A DNA stretch of 64,000 nt, from positions 496,001 to 560,000 of the forward strand of contig CM121342.1 in NCBI GenBank assembly GCA_051530055.1, given 5' to 3'. Below are positions 45,255 to 53,619 of the stretch, in pieces (the stretch's first letter is position 1; each line of letters opens with the position of its first letter). Both the position numbers and the translations under genes were made by a program. The notes under the pieces are model-generated. The model was given only the letters and a program-made list of their open reading frames with translations. It was not told the origin of the DNA and did not search any database. The DNA is from Neoechinorhynchus agilis (Eukaryota > Acanthocephala).

Positions 45255-46370
45255 ATGGTTTCACGATGATCGTTACGTAAACCGTGGTATTAATCCATCT
45301 TTTTATATTCATTGTCCTTTTGGTATTCATGTAACTCTTGTTATTGCTTCACATAATGGTATTCGTTCGTGTGTTAGTATTCGTGTACCTCATGTGTTAT
45401 CGCATGATCGTATCGTAACCTGTGGTATTATCATCTTTTATATTATTGTCCTTTTTTGGTATTCATGTAACTCTTGTTATTGCTTCACATAATGGTATTC
45501 GTTCGTGTGTTAGTATTCGTGTACCTCATGGTGTTCATCCGCATGATCGTATACGTAAACCTGTTGGTATTAATCCATCTTTTTATTTTTTTTTGTTTTG
45601 TTTTGTTTGTGGTTGTTGTGTGTTGTTTGTGTTGTGTTGTGATCGTATAGTAACTGTTGGTATTTCTTTTATTTTTGTCCTTTGGTATTATGTAACTCTT
45701 GTTATTGCTTCAATAATGGATTCGTCGTGTGTAGTATTCGTTACCTCATGGTGTTCATTCGCATGATCGTATACGTAACCTGTTGGTATTAATCATCTTT
45801 TTATATTCATTGTCCTTTTGGTATTCATGTAACTCTTGTTATTGCTTCACATAGGTATTCGTTCGTGTGTTAGTATTCGTGTACCTCATGGTGTTATCGC
45901 ATGATCGTATACGTAACCTGTTGGTATTAATCATCTTTTTATATTCATTGTCCTTTTGGTATTATGTAACTCTTGTTATTGCTTCACATAATGGTATTCG
46001 TTCGTGTTAGTATTCGTGTACCTATGGTGTTTCGATGATCGTATACGTAACCGTGGTATATTCTTTTTATATTATTGTCCTTTTGGTATTCATGTAACTT
46101 GTTTTGTTGGTTTGTGTTGTGTTTGTTGTCTTTTATTGCCACATAATGGTATTCTTCGGTGTTAGTATTCGTGACCTCATGGTGTTCATCGCATGATCGT
46201 ATACGTAACCGTTGGTATATTCTCTTTTTATTTCATTGTCCTTTTGGTATTCATGTAACTCTTTTATTGCTCACATAATGGTATTCGTTCGGTGTTAGTA
46301 TTCGTGTACCTCATGGTGTTCACTCGATGATCGTATACGTAACCTGTTGGTATTAATTCATCTTTTTATA
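45255..46370 (+). repeat. Satellite stretch with dense single-base losses and GT-rich runs
   Basis: Units here are recognisable but lose single bases every few tens of nucleotides, for example ACCGTGGTATTAATCC, CATGTGTTATCGCATG and ATCGTATCGTAACC, a pattern not seen in the preceding 45 kb. Two low-complexity G/T-rich insertions (about 45,585-45,650 and 46,097-46,130) replace parts of units. The flanking units at 46,380 and beyond are again clean. The losses often fall in or next to homopolymers, which is typical of unpolished long-read consensus. Genuine decay of an old array segment is the alternative. Confidence 0.7.
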
Positions 46371-46844
46371 TTCGTTGTCCTTTTGGTATTCATGTAACTC
46401 TTGTTATTGCAGCACATTATGGTATTCGTTCGTGTGTCAGTATTCGTGTACCACATGGTGTTCATTCGCATGATCGTATACGTAAACCTGCTGGTATTAA
46501 TCCATCTTTATATATTCATTGTCCTTTTGGTATTCATGTAACTCTTGTTATTGCTTCACATAATGGTATTCGTTCGTGTGTTAGTATTCGTGTACCTCAT
46601 GGTGTTCATCCGCATGATCGTATACGTAAACCTGTTGGTATTAATCCATCTTTTTATATTCATTGTCCTTTTGGTATTCATGTAACTCTTGTTATTGCTT
46701 CACATAATGGTATTCGTTCGTGTGTTAGTATTCGTGTACCTCATGGTGTTCATTCGCATGATCGTATACGTAAACCTGTTGGTATTAATCGATCTTTTTA
46801 TATTCATTATCCTTTTGGTATTCATGTAACTCTTGTTATTGCTT

Positions 46845-47215
46845 CACATATGGTATTCGTTCGTGTGTAGTATTCGTGTACCCATGGTGTTCATTCGCAT
46901 GATCGTATCGTAAACCTTGTATTAATCCATCTTTATATTCATTTCTTTGATCATGTAACTCTTGTTATTGCTTCACATATGGTATTCGTTCGTGTGTTAG
47001 TATTCGTGTACCTCATGGTGTTCATCCGCATGATCGTATACGTAAACCTGTTGGTATTAATCCATCTTTTATATTCATTGTCCTTTTGGTATTCATGTAA
47101 CTCTTGTTATTGCTTCACATAATGGTATTCGTTCGTGTGTTAGTATTCGTGTACCTCATGGTGTTATCGCATGATCGTATACGTGAACTGTTGGTATTAA
47201 TTCTTTATATTCTTG
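46845..47215 (+). repeat. Second error-rich or decayed satellite stretch
   Basis: As in the stretch at 45.3-46.4 kb, unit length is shortened by scattered single-base deletions (CACATATGGTATTCG, GTGTGTAGTATTCG, ATTTCTTTGATCATG, TTCTTTATATTCTTG). Clean units flank it on both sides. I cannot tell a sequencing consensus problem from real decay without reads. Confidence 0.6.
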
Positions 47216-47620
47216 TCCTTTTGGTATTCATGTAACTCTTGTTATTGCTTCACATAATGGCATTCGTTCGTGTGCTAGTATTCGTGTACCTCATGGTGTT
47301 CATTCGCATGATCGTATACGTGAACCTGTTGGTATTAATTCATATTTTTATGTTCATTGTCCTTTTGGTATTCATGTAACTCTTGTTATTGCTTCACATA
47401 ATGGTATTCGTTCGTGTGTTAGTATTCGTGTACCTCATGGTGTTCATTCGCATGATCGTATACGTAAACCTGTTGGTATTAATTCATCTTTTTATATTCA
47501 TTGTCCTTTTGGTATTTATGTAACTCTTGTGTTTGCTTCACATAATGGTATTCGTTCGTGTGTTAGTATTCGTGTACCTCATGGTGTTCACTCGCATGAT
47601 CGTATACGTGAACCTGTTGG

Positions 47621-47740
47621 TATTCATTTCTAGGTGTTCATTTAAGAATTTTTAATCATTAACCCGTCCGTATTCATCTACCTCTTGTTATTAATTCACC
47701 TAATTTTATTCATTGACTTGTTGGTATTTGTGGCCCGTTT
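47621..47740 (+). repeat. Degenerate right edge of the satellite array
   Basis: The last intact unit ends near 47,620. After it, sequence still follows the repeat but with rising divergence: GGTATTCATTTCTAGGTG, then a 36-bp stretch around 47,669-47,704 that still aligns end to end with subunit A (CGTATTCATC, TACCTCTTGT, TATTAATTCA, CCTAAT), then GTTGGTATTTGTGG. By about 47,740 the similarity is gone. Divergent units at the edge are what unequal exchange predicts, since terminal copies are homogenised least. Confidence 0.8.
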
Positions 47741-48315
47741 TGTGTGGTGCAATGTTAGCCGGCATACCAATCTTCCTGTGTACAGTAGTCTCAAATTCTG
47801 CTCCTTTTCGCGTTATCGAAACGTCCAAAATAGAGATCATATTATGATTCTCCGAGTCAACGATCCATTGGATGTTATTGTGCTAATGATTCAGTATGTG
47901 AGCAAACTTTTCCGGTTATGTGGTTTCATCGACTAAGATTTGCCAGAATCTCACACCCGGTAGGCTTGAAACATACTTAGCCTTCGAATCGCGCATGGAC
48001 AATTCGGTGAGAACTGGGGCAAGAGGACTCCCTATTGGCAACCCATCAACTTGATCGTAGCTCTTACCTTCGAAATCGAAATTTGTGTTTCTTGTGCACA
48101 TGTGTAAGAGTTTCTTCCATTCAAGGTCGGTATATTTTGCAGTCGCATGTTTTCTTTGGCCCTCCATCTCAGCCCCTTATTTCCAACCGTTCAATCCTCC
48201 AAATGCGAATTGATACGGGGGAGAACTAATCTAGCAAAGTATCCTACACCATTAACAACCGACTTCACATTCGGCCGGACCCGCAATCCAGTCACAAAAT
48301 CAACCGCCATGCTCA
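47735..48315 (-). mobile_element. Penelope-like retroelement fossil, reverse transcriptase part
   Basis: On the minus strand, translated pieces match the RT of Penelope-like elements in order: a GLRVRPNVKS segment resembling the family's 'LRPIVSS' block, then GLPIGSPLAPVLTELSM (the 'G..MGSP.SP.LA...M' motif), then a HNNIQWIVDSENHNMISILD segment resembling the family's 'P.I.FT.E.E....LPFLDV' block followed by ITRK. The copy is broken, with several breaks and apparent loss of part of the palm region. I see no intact endonuclease domain or terminal repeats. It abuts the degenerate satellite edge. Assignment to the superfamily is fairly firm from these motifs; the clade and age are not resolvable, though the decay suggests an old insertion. 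Confidence 0.75.
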
Positions 48316-48709
48316 TTTAACCGATCATTTGGTTCAAATGTTCACTAAGTGCTATACATACACCTCCCTCCACTTTGAACAATAAAACGTGTTGTTATTA
48401 TGAGCTTCCCTTACCAATATCGGTAAGCTGTGTACCCAACGAAAATAATCAGCTGTCTAAGGGGCATTAAATTAAACACTTAAAAGATGTAACCAGTTAT
48501 CCAAGCATAAAATAAAATAATTCAGTATCCTATAGTTTAAAAATAAAAAAGCTAAACTAATTCGTCAATTGCAATTCGTAGTGACAGAGTAAAAATAAAC
48601 ATCAATCTTTTTGGCACCATCAGTTGACCAAAAACAAATTCTCGAGTAATTATAAAGAAAAAATATGACGCAATAGAGGATTATCGCCAAGACTAGAATT
48701 AATCGATCT
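48316..48709. other. Intergenic stretch, no gene recognised
   Basis: This AT-rich interval lies between the Penelope-like fossil and the stop codon of the TAF10-like gene, so it should hold the 3' UTR and terminator of that minus-strand gene. I found no AATAAA on the minus strand (TTTATT on plus). Open frames here are short and show no family resemblance. Confidence 0.5.
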
Positions 48710-49078
48710 CTATTTTCGACTGAGCAACTCACTGCGTACGCGTTCTGGTAAACGGAATCCACGCTCTTCGACAAGTAAGACAGCGTCTTCAAATCTCAAA
48801 ACGGACTCCTTTGCAGCTTTTTTCTGCCTCAGTCTTGAAAGATCCCTGCTGTCCAAGGCAAGTGTAAGTAAAAACTTTTCTAAGCAAAACCCAATGAGTC
48901 TCTTAAGACCGCGGTCCGTATTAAGATGATTGCACACCATAAAAGCCTCAACCACTTTATCTGGTATTTTGGGTTTTCTACTCCTCAGTCTTCTTATGAC
49001 TTGATCGTATTGAGATGGAAAAGACACTTGTTCAATGGACGTTAAAGCACTCTCCGACGAATATTCTTTAGACTCCAT
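48710..49078 (-). CDS. TAF10-like histone-fold protein (TFIID/SAGA subunit), 122 aa
   Basis: A single-exon frame from ATG (49,076-49,078) to TAG. Family knowledge: TAF10 is a histone-fold subunit shared by TFIID and SAGA that pairs with TAF3/TAF8 or SUPT7L in the nucleus. What is seen: residues about 36-50 read KPKIPDKVVEAFM, as in the TAF10 'IPD.V...Y' start of the fold. Next come a D-R-x-x-RLI segment, EKFLLTLALDS (family 'QKF..DIA.DA') and, after a basic spacer, VLRFEDAVLLVEERG (family 'LTMEDL..AL.EYG'). The loop between the last two helices is short compared with human TAF10. The N-terminal 35 residues are Ser-rich and unrecognised. It is divergently transcribed from the CHFR-like gene, start codons 241 bp apart. 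Another histone-fold TAF is the main alternative. Confidence 0.62.
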   Translation of the reverse strand: MESKEYSSESALTSIEQVSFPSQYDQVIRRLRSRKPKIPDKVVEAFMVCNHLNTDRGLKRLIGFCLEKFLLTLALDSRDLSRLRQKKAAKESVLRFEDAVLLVEERGFRLPERVRSELLSRK

Positions 49079-49319
49079 AGTGTCAAGTCGATCTCAAATA
49101 GCGACAGTGGGAATGTTTAAAGAAATTTTGAGCAAACCCAACGTTGTTCTGAAAACTTGAATTCAAAACTTTAAAAATGATTGTCTTTTCTTCCGTAGAA
49201 TAACTTAATGACGATTAAGATTGTCTTTTTGCGGTGTGTGTGCTTATATCCGCGTTGGATTTTGATCGAATAAGTTTGTTTTATTCATTTGATAGATTCA
49301 GAAAAGCAGGGCGAAATCA
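49079..49319. promoter_or_regulatory. Shared intergenic region between divergent TAF10-like and CHFR-like genes
   Basis: Only 241 bp separate the two start codons, so this interval must contain both 5' ends unless the CHFR-like gene has a distant upstream exon. I see no clear TATA box; the region is AT-rich with a single CG near 49,251. No open frame resembling an FHA domain is present in any plus-strand frame here. Confidence 0.5.
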
Positions 49320-50690
49320 ATGTGTGATAGAAGCGGAAAAGGTAATGAATATGCACCAAGCCCTACGAAGGCGTTAGAACAGAGTTTGATATGTGCGATT
49401 TGTTTTGAGATCATTAACAAATGTGTAACCATTCAGCCTTGTTTACATTCTTTTTGTGCTGGTTGTCTCAGCCAATGGTACCGAATATCAACGACTTGTC
49501 CAACGTGCAAACAGCCATCCCGGGCCGCTGCAAAGAATCATTCTATCAATAACGTTATCGAAGCTTGGCTACAGATGAATCCTGATAGGCGAAGAATGAA
49601 CGATGATAATGTTGACGAGATTGGTAATTACAAGTCCTTTAGTGAGATCGACGGCGATGACCTTGAACAGTTTGATATTCAGCCCGAAATTCAATTGATA
49701 TCAGTATGTAGGCAATGTCCAGGTAGAGCTACAATTCGAAGCGGACAAGATTTTGTTTGTAATAATGCATATACTTCCCATCATCAAAAAAAGCGTTTTC
49801 GTCCAAAAATCAATCCAAAATCATCAGTAGATTTGAAATTCTGTGCTAAAATTGAAACCTAATAAATTTATTTCGATTTTCCGCCATAAAAAAACATGAA
49901 TAATTCAATCTTCAAACACTATAGAATATACCAATTTTATCGGGAATTCGTCTGTACTCTTTTTGATTTTAGTTGTTTCACGATGATTGTTGCGGTCATT
50001 TAATACTCGAATGCGATAACTCTATTTCTTTTCGATGGGGATGATCAGCAGTGAAAATACAAGTCACATATTTTGTTCGTGTTGCGCTGAACTGATGCCC
50101 GATCGCCGTGTGGAACTAAGCCGTCAACCGACTCAGATTCAACAGTCATGCGCTTTGTGCATGCGTCCATTCTGCGGTGCCTATTGGCCCTGTAGTAATC
50201 ACACCGATACATCAGATATTAACTCAACCACATGTCTAACTAAACTGAAAGATTATCTACCCAATCAAAGGGAAGGGGCCTGTATTTTAATCAGAAATGA
50301 AGTTGAAACTGACCTCTTGAAATCTTATATTATCAACCAGGAAGGTGGAACGTGGCCACTTATCATCGTTAAGGAAATGATTGCAGCGAAGTGCCTTGAA
50401 TAATCTTTAGAAAAGAGCCCAAGACACTTTACTTTAAATGGATTGAAGAGAGCAAATTCAAACCTTCTCCTATTCTTGTTGAAGATCAATCTTCTATCCC
50501 TGATTTATACGTTTGCTCTTCGTGTGGTCTCAAGAATTTGCGACGGTTTGCACTCGCATATCGACAAACACTTCCATTGTCGGTCGAAAAACCAAATTGC
50601 TATTGGGGGTATAATTGCTGGACGCAGACAACTAAACGCCAGCATGCCGAGAAATACAACCATATATGCGAACAAAAACGATTTCTATAA
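49320..50690 (+). CDS. CHFR: CHFR-like RING E3 ubiquitin ligase lacking the FHA domain
   Basis: CHFR is a nuclear checkpoint E3 ligase that reads phosphate with an FHA domain and poly-ADP-ribose with a C-terminal PBZ finger. Three exon-like blocks fit it: 49,320-49,759, 50,049-50,390 and 50,411-50,690, about 353 aa if joined. Block 1 has a C3HC4 RING (residues about 25-64, CAIC, CLHSFCAGC, CPTC), the CHFR-type KNHSINN segment and VCRQCPG. Block 2 has FCSCCAELMPDRR and CALCMRPFCGAYW. Block 3 has CSSCGL and a complete PBZ (CYWGYNC-x8-H-x5-H). It ends like vertebrate CHFR with HICEQ..RF. The ATG lies about 24 codons before the RING, so FHA and linker are absent. The first join does not give a canonical GT-AG intron in phase; the second needs a 20-bp intron or a one-base error. 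AATAAA lies at 50,731. Confidence 0.82.
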
Positions 50691-50730
50691 TAATTCAACG
50701 TTTTTTGGAGAGAAACAAACTCATCTTATG

Positions 50731-50736
50731 AATAAA
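50731..50736 (+). terminator. Polyadenylation signal after the CHFR-like gene
   Basis: AATAAA sits 41 bases downstream of the TAA that closes the PBZ-containing exon (50,688-50,690), at the usual distance for a cleavage and polyadenylation signal. Confidence 0.6.
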
Positions 50737-50885
50737 CATTTAATCGAGATACCTATTAAACTTGGGCTGAAAATGTCTTGTTTTGCAAAAATAACGGATT
50801 TTTCTCTAAAGTCACAACCAAATTTTGACTGAGTTTTAGCATAACTCGTTGAAAGCTCTATTATTCATACATCGATAGTTATACG

Positions 50886-50936
50886 TAAATATTTCAAATG
50901 TAAAAATAATATAAACTCATAATTATGGAGTTCAAT
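50886..50936 (+). repeat. Left copy of a 51-bp perfect direct repeat
   Basis: This 51-bp AT-rich block (starting TAAATATTTCAAATG, ending GAGTTCAAT) is repeated without a mismatch at 55,529-55,579, 4,643 bp away. A further 15-bp shared block (TACAAAAAATCCAAA) follows in both places: here after an extra 50 bp (50,987-51,001), on the right immediately (55,579-55,593). The two copies bracket all the LINE-derived sequence between the CHFR-like and tetraspanin-like genes. Confidence 0.9.
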
Positions 50937-51039
50937 TCTAAGTCAACATGCAGTGTGCAACAAGTTCTACAAAATCAACTGAAACTTACAAAAAATCCAA
51001 AGCCCCCTTAACACCGGCGTCTCGAATGTGGCGTATGAT

Positions 51040-51830
51040 TTACATACAAGAACTGGCCTTACGCTTCCATGCCACCTACAAGGGTAGGTGATCGGACAGA
51101 AGATTGGCTTTCTTCTGTTAAGACCTTTGGAGGTTTGCGCTCCTACTCGTTTGCCAATTCAAGTACCGATTGTTCGGTGGACTTATCCATTATTTCCTTT
51201 CTTTCTTTTAAAGGCACGGATACAGCCGCCTCCACTCGACGCATGCAAGCATTCATATGACTACGCACTGACACGTAGTTTTCCGCCCGGTATATCGAAC
51301 ACGCCCGGCACTGAATCAATATTTAGGTTGTTCCGTGTTCAAAGATAAGGTGTTCTTTCAATACTTTTGTCCGATTACTACCGAAGAACTTGGCATTACA
51401 TCCTGGGCATTCCACGGGTCCCTCTGCTTCTGAGCTTGCAATCACTATGCAACCTTTGCCTACTAAAGGGACTACCTTTTTGACTGTATCCTCATCTCAT
51501 AGCGCTTTCGCCTTTTCAGGTTTCTTTTTCGAACATGTTTTATAGTGGAGGCCAATGGAGCTTATCGACTACAGGCTTCTTGTGAAATGCTGACATGTGT
51601 TCAGCTATTAATTTCGCTTCGGATTATCCCGTACATATAATACCTGGCTTGCACATAGGACACTTAGTGCATTCTTGAAGGACACGATGGTACTGAATGT
51701 ACACATTTTTAGGCCGTTGATTATGCGGTAGTTGTTGATTGGCGCCATCTGAAAGAAGAAGCGCCAAGTCCCCGGTGATAGGGGGTGTACCGGATGACTT
51801 TTCATCAATATTTAGGTTACTTGGAGAAGT
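51040..51830 (-). mobile_element. Three-zinc-finger retroelement fragment (R2/NeSL-superclade-like)
   Basis: On the minus strand, three zinc-finger-like motifs occur in order: CPMC...HMSAFH (about 51,570-51,660), CPGC...H-x4-H (about 51,355-51,410, with CPGCNAKFF and LKEHLIFEHG) and CRAC...HMNAC (about 51,240-51,300). They are followed by a Glu/Lys/Ser-rich stretch (VLELANEQERKPPKVL) down to about 51,040. Family knowledge: a CCHH, CCHH, CCHC triple at the N-terminus, followed by RT, is the layout of R2-A and some NeSL-type LINEs. Here stops and frame changes separate the fingers (for example TAA directly after EHGTT), and no RT follows, so it is a dead fragment. It runs opposite to the neighbouring LINE. 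A broken host zinc-finger gene is the alternative. Confidence 0.5.
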
Positions 51831-52124
51831 TGTAATTGCGTCCGCCGTTTACTCGTTATAAAAATAGTCATCAATTAAAAAATTAAAACACGTGACCATG
51901 CAATATCTTCTGATTTTTAGAAAATAACAAACAGAAAAACAGAAATCGACTGCAGTGATTTTGTGCTGCTTGTGTTTTTCGTTGTTTATATCGAAAACCA
52001 GTTAAATCCATAACGCGCTTAGGCATGCATTTATTACGCAGTTATCAAACACTTTACGTTGTTCGGTCGAATTCGCACACATGCGCAATTTTCGTTGTAA
52101 CGAAAAAAGCGTTGTTTATGGTGA

Positions 52125-53582
52125 TTTCCTCCTCCTGATGATCGTGGAGGTTTGGATGTCGGTGGTTCGCTAAGCTCTAACAACTTGCAAATTCCAATGT
52201 CCTTGGAGAAGCGAGAGCAGTTGCTCTCTGATTTCGAGCATCAATCTCAAGTCCTGGTAAACAATTCCCAGTTGACACCGACAAAGCAACAAATTCCAAA
52301 ATACTCTTCTTTACCGACAAAAAGATGGCCTTTCATAGCCATTTTTAAATCCAAACCTATCCTACCCAAACAAATCATTTACGACCAAGCAGTAAGTCCG
52401 TGGACTCGTACCTTCAAGAACGATGGTATTAAAAGGATCGATCACATCACATATTACGCCGGCACCCTACGAATCTACCTGACTTCACACAATTGGTTGG
52501 ATCACTTTCTCAAGTTTTCGAAATCTAACCTCCCTAAAGAAGTCTACGATATTACGTCCAGTTCTCAAAAAGTTCAATTTCTGGTTAAAGGTGTTGAACC
52601 TTCTCTCAGCAAAGAAGAACGGGACGAGTTCGAACAAACTTTTGGATGCAATATAAAGTTTTATCTAAACTCAAGAAGGACGGGCCAACCTATTTCTATT
52701 ACCATGGTGGAAGGACAAAGGAATGTGCGTGATGACTTATGTTCTCAACAATTTTGCTCCTTCAACTGCTTCGAAATTAACTTCGTGTTGAAATCAAACT
52801 ATGAGCAAGATAATTTCATCTTTCCGCAATGCAATATCTGTCAGCATTGGGGCCATTGGTGCCAACACTGCCCCAATCCTTCTCACAAAAAAATGTTGTC
52901 ACTGTGGGGATTCCTCTCACGGTTCGGACCAATGTACCAATTCAAATAAACATTGCCCAAATTGTCAAGGAAAGCATTCGTCTTTTTACAAAGGATGCCC
53001 AGAATTCAAAAGTTACTGGGCCTGGGCTCAGAATTCTCGTATTAACGCCGTGGAAAAAAGGAAAAGGCTCATTACTACAACTAAGCAAGTAGCGCCTAAA
53101 CTCAATTCATTGCTTCCAACACCCTCCTTTCGACAAGACGCCAACTCTAACTTCTCAGGATTTTCCGGTAACGTGCCCTCTACTCAAGTGGTAACCATGG
53201 AGGTGCTAGAGAGCAAATTAGATGAAGCTTGTAACGAGATTCTAATGATTATGCAAGCTCGTTTTACGGAGGCAATGCTGGCTTTTGAAAGAAAGATGAG
53301 CGTCTTAATTGATAAGTTAATGAAGATTCCGACTATTTTTTCCTCGTGTTTACCAGAACAAAGCTCTGCAAAACTCAAAAGAGCGAATGTGTCTGGCGAG
53401 GTTGCACGAGCAGCCAAAAAGCCGAATTTCATGGCTCTCGCTCACAGCACGAGGATGATGTTGTGATGGATGAAGATCAATCAACTTCTGAATTCGTTGC
53501 AAGAATAATTGAAACCCAATCCAGGCTGATCAACAACGGAACAGCCAATTTGATTTCAAATGTCAATGCAAAGAAACTTTGA
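52125..53582 (+). pseudogene. LINE ORF1 (gag-like, three CCHC zinc knuckles), frame-disrupted
   Basis: An RNA-binding ORF1 protein of a LINE. The first frame (to about 52,890) holds a jockey-type pre-knuckle region, including ITYYAGTLRIYLTS and LVKGVEPSLSKEE, then CNICQHWGHWCQHC. A run of seven A's at about 52,887-52,893 separates it from the second frame, which continues with CCHCGDSSHGSDQC and CPNCQGKHSSFYKGC and runs to 53,466; a single-base change in that run would explain the shift. A third frame finishes with EDDVVMDEDQSTSEF and closes at 53,582. The reading opens after a TGA near 52,120 without an ATG. Homopolymer sequencing error is possible at the A run, but two frame changes argue for a decaying copy. 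Confidence 0.75.
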
Positions 53583-53619
53583 CTCGATGGCTCAGGAGAA
53601 GGTACGCAATGTTTGGGTG

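Larger units (their letters stand above)
1..47625 (+). repeat. 144-bp satellite array, about 330 head-to-tail copies
   Basis: The whole interval is one direct tandem array of a 144-bp unit, always in the same orientation, with no unique sequence or mobile element inside it that I could see. The array runs off the left edge, so its true length is unknown. Counting one consensus unit gives T 66, A 28, G 26, C 24: 35% GC, with the plus strand strongly T-rich. The unit holds six CpG sites against about 4.3 expected from its C and G counts, so there is no CpG loss. Units differ by a limited set of recurring variants (CATTAG for CATTCG, AATTCAAATTTT for AATTCATCTTTTT, CACACAAT for CACATAAT) that travel together in blocks. 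Its long non-genic, homogenised nature fits (peri)centromeric or subtelomeric heterochromatin, but the sequence does not prove a location. No CENP-B box was recognised. Confidence 0.97.

Noticed and set aside
45585-45655. GT-rich run as a microsatellite
   Set aside because: No regular period; it lies in the error-rich stretch and is more likely a consensus artefact.
1-47600. Dozens of 60 to 474-codon open frames in the array, on both strands, including a hydrophobic frame rich in Leu, Val, Ile and Phe and a minus-strand Asn/Thr/Arg frame
   Set aside because: They are shadows of a 144-bp period divisible by three. Most begin at non-ATG codons and end at recurring variants; none differs in character from its neighbours.
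1-47625. 36-bp repeat spacing reminiscent of a CRISPR array
   Set aside because: The 36-bp subunits are contiguous, with no unique spacers, no cas genes and eukaryotic surroundings.
1-47625. CENP-B box as support for a centromeric role
   Set aside because: I looked for the YTTCGTTGG...CGGGA type core and found none in the consensus unit. A centromeric role stays a guess.
47685-48229. Plus-strand frames over the Penelope-like fossil
   Set aside because: The RT motifs are on the minus strand; the plus-strand frames have no recognisable content.
48565-48792. 75-codon minus-strand frame overlapping the end of the TAF10-like gene
   Set aside because: It overlaps the better supported TAF10-like frame in another phase. 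The overlap plus a hydrophobic AT-rich tail fits chance.
51069-51348. Plus-strand frames over the zinc-finger fragment
   Set aside because: They lie antisense to the zinc-finger motifs, which have clear family spacing; the plus-strand translations show none.
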